Shown: positions 55,912 through 64,000 of the stretch, in pieces | How positions within the stretch are numbered: position 1 is the stretch's first letter | How the letters are laid out: every line of letters begins with the position of its first letter | Source: Koleobacter methoxysyntrophicus | GTDB taxonomy: Bacteria > Bacillota > Thermosediminibacteria > Koleobacterales > Koleobacteraceae | Direction: 5' to 3' | Assembly (NCBI RefSeq): GCF_017301615.1 | Contig: NZ_CP059066.1 | Location: forward strand, 2,678,888-2,742,887 | DNA: 64,000 nt | Position numbers and translations under genes: made by a program | The notes under the pieces: generated by a model | The model's input: the letters and a program-made list of their open reading frames with translations, nothing else | What the model was told of the DNA's origin: nothing | Database searches by the model: none

Positions 55912-57168
55912 TTATGGATATGCAATTCTATCAGGAATCCAACAATCAGCATTAATTGATTCCATATATCTAATTTTTTTACTAATTGTCTCTAATGAGC
56001 GAACTTTACGCATAATTTCTTTACCAAATTGTTTGTGCTCAAAACTTTTTGAATAAAATGGGAATCCATGTCTTACACATATATTTTGTTTCCTTACATT
56101 TTTTCGAAACTGCTTTATTAAAGCATCTGTCCATCCAGTTTTTTCATGGATATAATAATCTTTTGAAGTTTGACTTGTTATTCTGGAATTATAATTGTCG
56201 CAAGTTTGATTTAAAGGCCTATATCTGCAATCCGCTATTTGGACCTTCCATTCCCAACATTTGATTCTTTTTTTTTCCATTTCCTCAAATGGAATATCCC
56301 AATTATAAAGCATAAAAATAAAAATCTCTTTAGTTTTATATCCCGCATTAATTAATATATCAATCTGTTTTTTAATTGTATTATATTCTTCATACTTCCA
56401 ATCCCAAGCAATTCTAGGATACCTAAACCCAGCATCTTTAATCATTTTTGCAAGATATGGTTTTTCTAATAATATTCTTCCATCAAAACCACTTTGACTT
56501 TCAATCCATTCAATTTTTCTGGCTTTCTTTATTTCTATAAGTTCTTTAAGAATATCCTCGATATAAGGGTTCATCAACAGGTTATTATCGTAAATTACAA
56601 CTTTTTCATACTGTATTTCATTTTTTATACTTTTCTTGGGAACAAATTCAGGTTCGATTCTCCAAGTTCCACAGAATGAACATTTCCGTTGACACCCTCT
56701 AGATGTATGTATGATCTGATAATCAATGGGATGAGAATTTGCATTTTTTATCAAATCGTATGCAGGAAGTTGAGTTTTTGTATATTCTTCTACCTCTGGA
56801 ATAACCCCCTGGTATACTTCATCGCAATTTGTATATTCTTTGCAATCTTCTGGCATTAAAGAAGCATAAATTCCACCAACTATGACTTTTGCATGAGGAA
56901 ATGTTTTTTTGTAATATTTAACAGCATCTCTGACATATTTTGCCCAATAAGTAAATAGAGAAGTTACCCAAATTTCACTAGGATTAAATTCTATAAGCTC
57001 TTTAATATTTTCTGAATTTTTGGGGATTCCTCTTATAAGTTTTACTTGGTAGCCATGATCTCTTAAATAACTAGCAATTTTGAGTAATCCAATAGGTAAA
57101 AAATTTTTATGGTTTTTACTTTTTGGTGGAATTGGAAAGTCTGGTTCAATTAAAAGAATCTTTTCCAT
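55912..57168 (-). CDS. Radical SAM protein with cobalamin-binding-like N-terminus (last gene of the five-gene operon)
   Basis: A 418-residue protein. The first 140 residues (ILLIEPDFPIPP... LPIGLLKIASYLRDHGY... KVIVGGIYASLMP) resemble the B12-binding domain of B12-radical SAM proteins. The cluster motif is CQRKCSFC (C-x3-C-x2-C), in TSRGCQRKCSFCGTW. Downstream FEEMEKKRIKCWEWKVQIADCRYRPLNQT follows. Substrate unknown. GGCGGGAG precedes the ATG, and the gene overlaps its upstream neighbour by 23 bases. Linkage to a DndD-like ATPase suggests DNA or nucleotide chemistry, by inference only. Confidence 0.85.
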   Translation of the reverse strand: MEKILLIEPDFPIPPKSKNHKNFLPIGLLKIASYLRDHGYQVKLIRGIPKNSENIKELIEFNPSEIWVTSLFTYWAKYVRDAVKYYKKTFPHAKVIVGGIYASLMPEDCKEYTNCDEVYQGVIPEVEEYTKTQLPAYDLIKNANSHPIDYQIIHTSRGCQRKCSFCGTWRIEPEFVPKKSIKNEIQYEKVVIYDNNLLMNPYIEDILKELIEIKKARKIEWIESQSGFDGRILLEKPYLAKMIKDAGFRYPRIAWDWKYEEYNTIKKQIDILINAGYKTKEIFIFMLYNWDIPFEEMEKKRIKCWEWKVQIADCRYRPLNQTCDNYNSRITSQTSKDYYIHEKTGWTDALIKQFRKNVRKQNICVRHGFPFYSKSFEHKQFGKEIMRKVRSLETISKKIRYMESINADCWIPDRIAYP

Positions 57169-57583
57169 TGCAGCTCCCGCCTAAACCCATTTCTTCATAA
57201 AGTTCAAATAAATCTTTTTCCAATTTCTTGTTAAAAGTTCCAAAAGATGAAGATTTCATCTCGTCTACTAATATTTTAATTCCAGCATGTGCATATTCTT
57301 CTGCTATTTTAAATACTTCATCTTTGTTAGATAAAATTATTAGACCCTTAGTAGTTATGGCTACAGCATTTAATAAAGCATAATCTTCTGCTTGTAGATC
57401 TTTAATCAAGAAAAAACCTTCCTTTGTTTCCAAGGAACGCCTAACTCCATTTTTAAATCCAAATGCCATAGCAAAGAGAAATTGCTCTTTTCTTGTTTTT
57501 CCCTCAAAGATTTCCTTACTTAATTCATTGTAGAGATTCCTATCTTTTTTGTCTATATTTATTCTATCTGGCATTTTTGACAT
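57146..57583 (-). CDS. 145-residue protein of unknown function in the DndD-like operon
   Basis: A soluble protein: RINIDKKDRNLYNELSKEIF... EQFLFAMAFGFKNGVRR... LQAEDYALLNAVAITTKG... VFKIAEEYAHAGIKIL. No motif I can name. The stop of the ATPase gene and its ATG overlap as TAATG, with GGAGG upstream, so translation is coupled. Its size is somewhat above that of DndE but I see no DndE sequence match. Probably a partner or DNA-binding subunit; inference. Confidence 0.75.
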   Translation of the reverse strand: MSKMPDRINIDKKDRNLYNELSKEIFEGKTRKEQFLFAMAFGFKNGVRRSLETKEGFFLIKDLQAEDYALLNAVAITTKGLIILSNKDEVFKIAEEYAHAGIKILVDEMKSSSFGTFNKKLEKDLFELYEEMGLGGSCNGKDSFN

Positions 57584-59547
57584 TACAATACCTCCATTTT
57601 CACTTCTTTTTCATTATGAGACATGTTAAATCTGTATCTATTAGAAGCCTTAGGATCTAAAATGCTTGAAATATCAAAGGAATAATCGTCAGGGGTAAAA
57701 AGTAATATTACCTGTTTATTTTTACTAATTAGAGAAAGTGTATCAACAATATTTTTTCTTGGTTCTCCAGAGACCATAGCAAGAGGACGGTCTATTATAA
57801 TTGGAGAATTAAAACCTGAAACTTTATGAAGAGCTATTGTAAACGCAAGGGTTAAGATTTCTCTTTCTCCACCAGAAATTGTTCCCAAACATTCGTATCC
57901 CATGGCATGGATAAGATTTATGTTGTAATTCTCATCAACTTTAATGTTCTTAAAACTTTCCTTTTTCCATATAAGATTGAAAAATAGTTTTTTTGTTTCT
58001 GATTCGATATTACTTCTTATCTCGCTTGTTATTTTTTCTTTTGTCTTATCTAATACCTCTAAGGTCCTAACACAAAAATCAATACACTTTTTTAATTTAG
58101 TAATCTTTTTTTCTCTATTGAGTTCATCATCTAATTTTTTCTTAAAATTTTCAATATCTTGTTCAAGTTGTTGTTTGTTTGACTTTAAAATACCTAATTT
58201 TTGTTGATTGTTATCGTAAATTTTTTCGAAATTCATTCTTTCCTCATGCCATTCTTTTATTTTTTCAGTATTGTAACCACTTAATTTCCTGTCAATTTCA
58301 AATATATTTTCTTCAATTTCTTCAAGTTCTTTATTGTATTTTTGAATTTCTTTTGATATTTTCTCAATATTTATTTTGAAATATTTTACTTCTTGTGAAT
58401 ATCTATTTAGAAAACTTTCCATGGACAAAAGCTCTTGAGCTATTTCTGATGACATACTTATCTCGTTAAGCAATTTTTCTATTTCTTTTTTAGCTCTATC
58501 ATCAAGTTTTCTTCCGCATATTGTACAAATATTATTTTTAATAGTTTCTTCCAGTAAAATTCTATCAATGGTTGGTGGTATTTCTTTAGCCATTTTCTTG
58601 CTTTTAACAACTTCTTTAGACTTGCAAATGGCAGGCCAAAGCATTATTATTTTACCATATTCGTATAACAAACCCTGTTTTTGGATTTCTTTTTCCTTCT
58701 TGTATTCTTCTTTTTCTTTTTTTGATTTTATTAATTTTCCTCTTTCTTTCTCAAGTTTTTCGACATCAGGCAATTCTCTTAATTTTTCTTCATATTCTCT
58801 AATTTTTTCTTTAGCTATTGCTATTTGTTGTTCACACTCTTCAATTTCTCTAGAAACTTCTCTGTACTCATTTTCTTTTTGCTCTAAATATTCTCTTGTT
58901 TCTTCAATTTTTGGATTTATTTTACCGGCATCTTTCCTAAATTCTTTTAAAATTATTTCGATTTTCCTGTACAATTCGCTTAACATTTCAACTTGAGAAA
59001 TTGCAGAAACAGTATGCCGTATATTTTGACCTGTAGCTTCTCTAAAATACCTATCTAACTTTTCTCCATCAAAAAAGAAAAACTCTCTTATTTTTTTAGG
59101 AACAAACCGTTCTACACAAGATTCGGCATCTTCACCCTCGAGTATTTTTGTATTTCCTTCATTATCAGTAATTTTTACTTCAAGAACTTCGGCTTGTTTT
59201 TGAGGAATATCTTGTCTGTTATATACTCTAAACATCGATTTTCTTGTGAAAATTATTTGACTATTGTTCTCTGTTTCTATCCAAACTTCTGCTACAACAT
59301 TTACATCTTTTTCGTATTCTGTTTCCGATATAACTTTAAGATTTGGCAGAGGTAATTGTTGAAAATCTCTTGATAAATAAGATTCATCGCCATAAAGACA
59401 CCAATTAATGGCATTTAAAAGATTTGTTTTCCCTGTACCCATAACACCAATAAAAATGTGTAAATCGTTAATATGTGTTTTACTTAATAGTATTTCTATA
59501 TCTTTAAACTGACGGTAATTCTTTAGAACAATTTTCTTTATTCTCAC
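57583..59547 (-). CDS. DndD-like SMC/Rad50-type ATPase with zinc hook
   Basis: A 654-residue protein. Walker A GVMGTGKTN is near residue 35, the DndD-type FFFFDGEKL near 155, two long coiled coils flank a CxxC zinc hook (CTICGRKL), and the C-terminus has the ABC signature TISGGERE and the Walker B variant PIIIDRPLA. Size and the FFFDGEK block resemble DndD of the DNA phosphorothioation system, but dndA, dndB and dndC are not in the window. Start is GTG at 59547 (GGGGTGA upstream) or GTG at 59556. It overlaps the 75-residue gene upstream. Confidence 0.85.
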   Translation of the reverse strand: MRIKKIVLKNYRQFKDIEILLSKTHINDLHIFIGVMGTGKTNLLNAINWCLYGDESYLSRDFQQLPLPNLKVISETEYEKDVNVVAEVWIETENNSQIIFTRKSMFRVYNRQDIPQKQAEVLEVKITDNEGNTKILEGEDAESCVERFVPKKIREFFFFDGEKLDRYFREATGQNIRHTVSAISQVEMLSELYRKIEIILKEFRKDAGKINPKIEETREYLEQKENEYREVSREIEECEQQIAIAKEKIREYEEKLRELPDVEKLEKERGKLIKSKKEKEEYKKEKEIQKQGLLYEYGKIIMLWPAICKSKEVVKSKKMAKEIPPTIDRILLEETIKNNICTICGRKLDDRAKKEIEKLLNEISMSSEIAQELLSMESFLNRYSQEVKYFKINIEKISKEIQKYNKELEEIEENIFEIDRKLSGYNTEKIKEWHEERMNFEKIYDNNQQKLGILKSNKQQLEQDIENFKKKLDDELNREKKITKLKKCIDFCVRTLEVLDKTKEKITSEIRSNIESETKKLFFNLIWKKESFKNIKVDENYNINLIHAMGYECLGTISGGEREILTLAFTIALHKVSGFNSPIIIDRPLAMVSGEPRKNIVDTLSLISKNKQVILLFTPDDYSFDISSILDPKASNRYRFNMSHNEKEVKMEVL

Positions 59548-59731
59548 AATTCTCACCCCAGCTTTCAGAATATAGAATTATTTTCTTTCTATATACATCT
59601 TTCCACCACCAAGAACCAGCATGTTCAGTTTCTTCATAAAATAACTCTATTAAGAAATTGATTATATCCTCATCTTCGCTACATTTTTTGAGTCCTTTTA
59701 TTATTCTTTCATTAATTCTATCTTTGCTCAT
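59504..59731 (-). CDS. 75-residue protein of unknown function in the DndD-like operon
   Basis: A small acidic, Trp-rich protein: RINERIIKGLKKCSEDEDIINFLIELFYEE, then AGSWWWKDVYRKKI. The ATG overlaps the helicase stop, and the end overlaps the ATPase start by about 44 bases, so it is locked into the operon. I do not recognise the family. Confidence 0.65.
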   Translation of the reverse strand: MSKDRINERIIKGLKKCSEDEDIINFLIELFYEETEHAGSWWWKDVYRKKIILYSESWGENCENKENCSKELPSV

Positions 59732-61854
59732 AGTTTCCCCTCCTTCATTTTGTTTTTGATATCAGATATCAATTTTAAAGCATCAGCATTGTTAACTGCA
59801 ATTTCTGCTATTTCTTTGTACCTTTTTAATTCTTTCTCGAAAATTTTCCATTCCAGTTCTTTTAATTCATGAGGTAAATTTTTGTCCAAGGAAGGAGCAA
59901 CTATTATATCATAAATAGTAGCTTCACTTTTACTCGAATACCTTCTAATTACTCTTCCTATGCGCTGAATGTACTCCCTTGAATTTCCACTACTTGCCAT
60001 CAAAATTGCAGCTCTAGCTTGAGGAACATCTATTCCTTCATCTAAGCATTTCATAGCAACTAAAACTTGATACTCTCCAATCGCAAATTTTTTAAGTAAA
60101 TAATCTCTTTCCGATAAACCATTATATTTCTTATCAGGTTTTGTGCTTTCTTCCATTGTAAAACGATGAGAGTTTATTCCTTCTTTGCTAATTATCCTCA
60201 TAATTTCATCTATTTGTTGAGGGGTACAATATATTAGAGTATATTTAATAGGATTAAGTTTTTTCAAAATTTTTTTTAAAACGTCATATTTTCTTTTTGC
60301 ATTTTTAATTATATTTGCTCTTGCAAAAAGTAAATTTTCCAGAATTTCATCTTTTTCTTCGCTGTTCTTTGCTGTAAAATATTTCACAACTATAGTTCTT
60401 GTTTTGTCAAGATATTCTTCTAATTCTTCTTCAGTTAACGATACAAACTTCGGTTTATATCTATAAGGTGTAAGATAAGTTTTCCCGATAGAAGGATTTA
60501 TCTTAGTAATAGCATCCTTTAAGCTAAACTCATAAACAATTCCTCCAAAATAATCATAAATTTTTTGAGTGCCAATACTATCAAACCATCTTTGGGGAGT
60601 AGCACTAAGCCCCAATCTAAAATCATATTCTTTTATTAAGCCTTTCCTGCTTTTCTTAGCACCAAGCCAATGAACTTCATCTGCTATCAACATAATATTG
60701 AACTTTCTTTTATTTCTTTGTATTATTCTGATGAAATCATCTGAAGAGAATGTACGATGAGTTGTCAAAACAATAAGCTTTTTTATATAACCCAATTCTA
60801 GGTCTATTAATGAGTTTGCAAATTTATCTTTCCATTGTACGCCACTATAAGCTAAGATTAAATTATCATATTCTATACCAAATTTCTTTATCTCGTTCTT
60901 CCATTGATTTGTTAAATGCTGATAAGAGCAAGTTATTATAAGCAAAACTTTGGACTCGTCTTCAAAAATTTTATTAGCACATCCTAAAGCAGTAAATGTT
61001 TTGCCAGTACCAGTAGCCATTTCAAAAATTCCGCTCGAGTTATTCTTTAACCATGCATCAATTGCATCTTTTTGATACTTGTAGAGTTCTATTTTTTTCT
61101 TTTTTCTTTTTGTCTTTTCATACCATCTATCTAATTGTATATCCTCTATATCCTTCGGTGCAATCTCCAGTAACTTTTTCTTTACAGCATGAGGAAGACT
61201 TATAGTTTTAACCTGCTGAGACGAACCATTCCAAAATCTATAAAACTTTTCAATGTCAGATTTGGCGTAATCCTTTTCTTCTTCTATCCAACTTCTAAAC
61301 ACTTTGAATTCTTCTACATTATTAAGCCATCCAGATGCCGTCTCATTAATAGATCCACTGAAAGTAACAATATTCCCTTCAGAGTCCTTCATAATACCTA
61401 CCTTTTGATGAAAAATCCCTTTTATTTGTAATTCATCCTGCTTTAAAGGAAAACCATTTTCATTATATGGAATTGCTACTCTAATTTCTAGTTTGTTATT
61501 AGCAACCATCCATCCTAAGGCAAATATGTGGTCTCGAATGAAATCTTCGCCCAATTTGTTCAGTTCCTGCGACATTTTTTTTCCGATATAATTTTCCGGA
61601 TGCTCCTTGGCTTCTATTATTGCATTTAAATCATCTTTTGTTAATTTAGGACATACTATTAATTTTATTATTCCTTTATTTCTTATAAAGGTCGATATAC
61701 CTTTAGCTGCTATTGCTAAAGAGGTTGATGAAAAAAAGCCTGCGAGCCTATAATATTCAGTTGATTCGTTAAGTACTGGAATATAAAAATCGTGCAAAAT
61801 ATCGTCACAATCTGAGGAATATGTTCTTTTAAGTAAAATTGTTTTTAAACCCAT
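59728..61854 (-). CDS. PLD-domain superfamily 2 helicase (first gene of the five-gene operon)
   Basis: A 708-residue protein. Residues 1-220 form a phospholipase D-like nuclease domain with HQKVGIMKD (HxK) and SGSINETASGW. Residues 255-700 form an SF2 helicase with ATGTGKT (Walker A), LIADEVHWLG (DEVH box), LGLSATPQRW, LVAMKCLDEGID and QRIGRVIRR. PLD-helicase fusions occur in several bacterial defence and restriction systems. AAGGGG lies 9 bases before the ATG. No clear promoter is visible; the gene starts 34 bases after a degraded integrase, so it may be read from there. Confidence 0.9.
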   Translation of the reverse strand: MGLKTILLKRTYSSDCDDILHDFYIPVLNESTEYYRLAGFFSSTSLAIAAKGISTFIRNKGIIKLIVCPKLTKDDLNAIIEAKEHPENYIGKKMSQELNKLGEDFIRDHIFALGWMVANNKLEIRVAIPYNENGFPLKQDELQIKGIFHQKVGIMKDSEGNIVTFSGSINETASGWLNNVEEFKVFRSWIEEEKDYAKSDIEKFYRFWNGSSQQVKTISLPHAVKKKLLEIAPKDIEDIQLDRWYEKTKRKKKKIELYKYQKDAIDAWLKNNSSGIFEMATGTGKTFTALGCANKIFEDESKVLLIITCSYQHLTNQWKNEIKKFGIEYDNLILAYSGVQWKDKFANSLIDLELGYIKKLIVLTTHRTFSSDDFIRIIQRNKRKFNIMLIADEVHWLGAKKSRKGLIKEYDFRLGLSATPQRWFDSIGTQKIYDYFGGIVYEFSLKDAITKINPSIGKTYLTPYRYKPKFVSLTEEELEEYLDKTRTIVVKYFTAKNSEEKDEILENLLFARANIIKNAKRKYDVLKKILKKLNPIKYTLIYCTPQQIDEIMRIISKEGINSHRFTMEESTKPDKKYNGLSERDYLLKKFAIGEYQVLVAMKCLDEGIDVPQARAAILMASSGNSREYIQRIGRVIRRYSSKSEATIYDIIVAPSLDKNLPHELKELEWKIFEKELKRYKEIAEIAVNNADALKLISDIKNKMKEGKL

Positions 61855-61887
61855 ATTCAGACCCCTTTTGAAGTAATTCTCTTTTTC

Positions 61888-62492
61888 CTATTCCCACGCC
61901 AGCTTATTTACACTCTTCTGCAGGTCTCTCCTCGTCGGCCTTGTGTACCTTGCCGTTACATTCAGATCCGAATGGCCGGCAAGTTCGGCCACCCTGTCAA
62001 GGCTTTCCCCTGCATCCACCAGGGCCTTGCAGAAGGTATGCCTTAAAACGTGCGGTGTTATATCTTCCAGCCTGGCGTTGTATGCGTATTTCTCTATCAT
62101 ATATTCGATATTCCGGATGGTCATGGCCCTGCCGGTCTTCCCCGGAAACAGCGGGCCGGGTTCGCTTCCTCTTACGGCAAGCCAGTTTTTCAGCGCTTTT
62201 CTGGCCGTCAGGTTGAGCGGTACTTCACGGTATTTATTTCCCTTGCCGGAGCGTACGGTTAGATAACCGCTGCAGGTTTATAACCCCTGTTCTGCAGATG
62301 CCTCTTGAATTCTGCTATATCCAGCGGTCCCACCGATGCTGTTTCGGGCAGTTCACCGGCTGTTTCCTGATACCATTTTATAAATTTTTTTAGATCGGCC
62401 AGATATGCTTCTATTGTTCTGAGGCTAGAGTCTTTTCCTTTTAAATACTGTTTAAATTCAGGAATAATACCGTACACAGCCTGCAGTTTCAC
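61888..62492 (-). pseudogene. Tyrosine recombinase (XerC/D-like) with an internal deletion
   Basis: The N-terminal core-binding half (62492-62259: KGKDSSLRTIEAYLADLKKFIKWYQ) stops at AAVI. A second frame from about 62255 reads VRSGKGNKYREVPLNLTARKAL... and contains HVLRHTFCKAL, GHSDLNVTARY (HxxR, GH, Tyr) to 61888. About 90 residues including the first catalytic Arg are missing, and the halves are in different frames. The codon use is more GC-rich than the core. Confidence 0.85.
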
Positions 62493-62505
62493 CCCTTTTA
62501 AATAA

Positions 62506-62885
62506 TTATTTTTTTTCGATATATTTTATAAGTGCCTTTCTCACGGCATCCTCATAACCGTCAGAAAACCTCCGGAGCACCGACAGGGACGGGCCATCGT
62601 TTTCCTGACGCCATTTTTCGTAGTTTTCGAGTTTTAAGGCGTCTTTGATAAATCTTATCACGGCCGGAAGCCAGTTGGTTTCGTTATATTTTTCCTGCGG
62701 ACCCGCATAATAGGTATCCAGATCGAGTTTCTTTTTGGCCTCCGGCAGAAACCCGCCCAGTCTGACCCTGATCGTTTCTATATGGGGTCTTTCTGTCTTC
62801 TGTTTCTGTCTCCATTCCAGATACTCGGCTTCGCTGAATTTTGTTTTTCCAATATCCTTAATGTAATAATTTCTTACTTTTATTA
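62506..62885 (-). pseudogene. Open frame without a start codon, unknown function
   Basis: About 125 codons (KTKFSEAEYLEWRQKQKTERPHIETIRV... LPEAKKKLDLDTYYAGPQEKY... IEKK) ending at 62506. No ATG, GTG or TTG is in frame at the 5-prime side, so the start is lost or an ATT is used. I do not recognise it. It lies just upstream of the degraded integrase and is GC-rich like it. Confidence 0.5.
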
Positions 62886-62953
62886 TAGAGAAATTTTAAT
62901 AAAGAATCAAAAAGAATCAAACTCGAAATCAAAAATTAATAATTGAATTGTGA

Positions 62954-62969
62954 TGTAACATATGTTACA
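62954..62969. promoter_or_regulatory. 16-bp perfect palindrome, candidate operator
   Basis: TGTAACATATGTTACA, 42 bases before the ChrB-like start and overlapping the likely promoter zone. A site for a dimeric repressor is likely; which one is unknown. Confidence 0.65.
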
Positions 62970-63010
62970 ATTTAAATTATAAACAGATGTTGCATAGAAA
63001 GGGTGAGCTC

Positions 63011-63553
63011 GTGAAAAAAAATTTATTTTGGATGATTTTAATTTATAAAGTCCCGGCAGAACCTTCCACTTTGCGCGTCAGGGCGTGGCGCAAAATAAAG
63101 GACATGGGTGCACTGTACCTGCAGCAATCGGTGGCCATATATCCAAAAATAAAACACCTGGTGGAAAAATTTTCAGACCTTGTGGCGGAGATAAGGGCGT
63201 CGGAGGGGGAGGCGTTATTATTTGAAGTGATTAATCTTTCCGGAGAGGAAGAAGAAGCCCTCATTTTTAAATTTAACGAGCAGAGGAACCTGGAGTACAG
63301 AGAACTTATGGACAAGTGTGAGGACTTTTTTGCCGAGATAAAAAAAGAGACGGAGAGGCAAAATTTCACCTTTGCAGAATTGGAGGAAAACGATGAGGAA
63401 CTCGACAAGCTTTCGAGATGGTATGAAAAAATAAAAGAAAGAGATTTTTTTGAAGCATCGATGAGGCAAAAAGCCGAAGAGATGCTTGCAAGATGCCGTG
63501 AGATGTTTTTCGAATTTGCCCAGACCGTATATAAAAAAGAAGGGACGATGTGA
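63011..63553 (+). CDS. ChrB N-terminal domain-like protein
   Basis: A 180-residue cytoplasmic protein: LFWMILIYKVPAEPSTLRVRAWRKIKDMGALYLQQSVAIYP matches the ChrB_N domain of chromate-resistance regulators, followed by a coiled-coil, Glu-rich part. I start at GTG 63011 with AAAGGGTGA upstream. It is 1 base from the MFS gene, so the pair may form an export or stress module. The chromate link is by family name only. Confidence 0.8.
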   Translation: MKKNLFWMILIYKVPAEPSTLRVRAWRKIKDMGALYLQQSVAIYPKIKHLVEKFSDLVAEIRASEGEALLFEVINLSGEEEEALIFKFNEQRNLEYRELMDKCEDFFAEIKKETERQNFTFAELEENDEELDKLSRWYEKIKERDFFEASMRQKAEEMLARCREMFFEFAQTVYKKEGTM

Positions 63554-63554
63554 T

Positions 63555-64000
63555 ATGTTTAACATTATATTGCTGGGTCTTACAAGCCTCCTTACTGATA
63601 TAAGCACCGAGATGGTTTATCCTCTATTGCCCATATTCCTGACTACAAAGCTGGGAGCCACTCCCCTTATTGTTGGCACCATCGAAGGAATAGCCGAAAG
63701 TCTTGCCAGCCTTCTGAAAGTGTTTTCCGGATATTCTTCCGACAAAATGAAAAAGAGAAAACCTTTTGCCATTGCCGGATACGGATTTTCTACCATAGGC
63801 AAGGTGTTGCTTTATCTTGCAGCATCATGGCATTTTGTGCTGGCCGGAAGGATGGCAGATAGATTTGGCAAAGGGATCAGAACTGCTCCCAGGGATGCCC
63901 TTATAGCCGAGTCGGCCGGTGTGGGCAGCCGCGGAAGGGCCTTTGGGCTTCACAGGGCTATGGATACCCTTGGTGCCACTATAGGGGTAGTGCTGGCTTA
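63555..64000 (+). CDS. MFS transporter, N-terminal part (runs off window)
   Basis: About 148 residues of a major facilitator: GLTSLLTDISTEMVYPLLPIFL, the loop GYSSDKMKKRKPF between helices 2 and 3 (the MFS motif A position), and GRMADRFGKGIRTAPRDALIAE. It matches the MFS group often linked to multidrug/metal export. The ATG follows GAAGGGACG. Co-transcribed with the ChrB-like gene. Confidence 0.88.
   Translation, partial: MFNIILLGLTSLLTDISTEMVYPLLPIFLTTKLGATPLIVGTIEGIAESLASLLKVFSGYSSDKMKKRKPFAIAGYGFSTIGKVLLYLAASWHFVLAGRMADRFGKGIRTAPRDALIAESAGVGSRGRAFGLHRAMDTLGATIGVVLA

Noticed and set aside
57583-59547. A standard dnd phosphorothioation cluster
   Set aside because: The ATPase is DndD-like, but no cysteine desulfurase, DndB or DndC-type gene occurs in the window, so I describe it as DndD-like only.

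Overview
The window looks like chromosomal DNA of an anaerobic, endospore-forming, AT-rich Clostridia-type Firmicute (a Thermoanaerobacter/Thermosediminibacter-like relative is my inference). Supporting this are spoIIP, gpr, ytaF and a Spo0B-like gene, a UGA-containing selD with selA and selB, a tungstate ABC transporter, a T-box leader, an L21 leader, frequent TTG/GTG starts with strong Shine-Dalgarno sites, and the Bacillus/Clostridium gene orders gpr-spoIIP-lepA-hemW and rplU-prp-rpmA-spo0B-obg.

Positions 1-45040 are ordinary core chromosome. In order: gpr-spoIIP-lepA-hemW; rpsT; the tupABC operon; a Gln-rich protein; holA and comEC; small unknown genes and a Clp-fold serine protease homologue; a TRAP-TAXI transporter operon divergent from a GlnK/GlnL-like two-component system; c-di-GMP and cell-wall genes (diguanylate cyclase, ddl); an Lrp regulator with a single-domain chromate transporter; the selD-selA-selB operon; comEA; leuS; rsfS; ytaF; an LCP protein-yqeK-nadD group; and obg-spo0B-like-rpmA-prp-rplU. 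The most unusual core feature is the leuS leader: a complete tRNA-Ala(GGC) gene lies inside the T-box leader, between the upstream stems and the T-box/antiterminator.

Positions about 45100-62900 are an accessory island built by repeated mobile-element insertion. It contains a truncated tyrosine integrase, two IS3-family elements with structured tails, IS4 and ISL3 remnants, and an ISNCY/Mu-type element split by an IS1634-family element that left a 94-bp target duplication. It also holds a broken mobilization module (ribbon-helix-helix-like protein plus the start of a MobP-like relaxase), a toxin-antitoxin pair with a nonsense-broken PIN toxin, and a degraded second integrase. Two intact cargo modules stand out. 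One is a TcmP-like protein with a three-Cys radical SAM partner (48158-50111). The other is a tightly overlapping five-gene operon on the minus strand (55912-61854): PLD-helicase, a 75-residue protein, a DndD-like SMC-type ATPase, a 145-residue protein and a radical SAM protein. I consider the latter a candidate undescribed DNA-modification or anti-phage system.

The window ends with a ChrB-N-like gene and the start of an MFS transporter behind a perfect 16-bp palindrome, in sequence that is more GC-rich than the core. No rRNA, CRISPR array or selC (tRNA-Sec) gene was seen.
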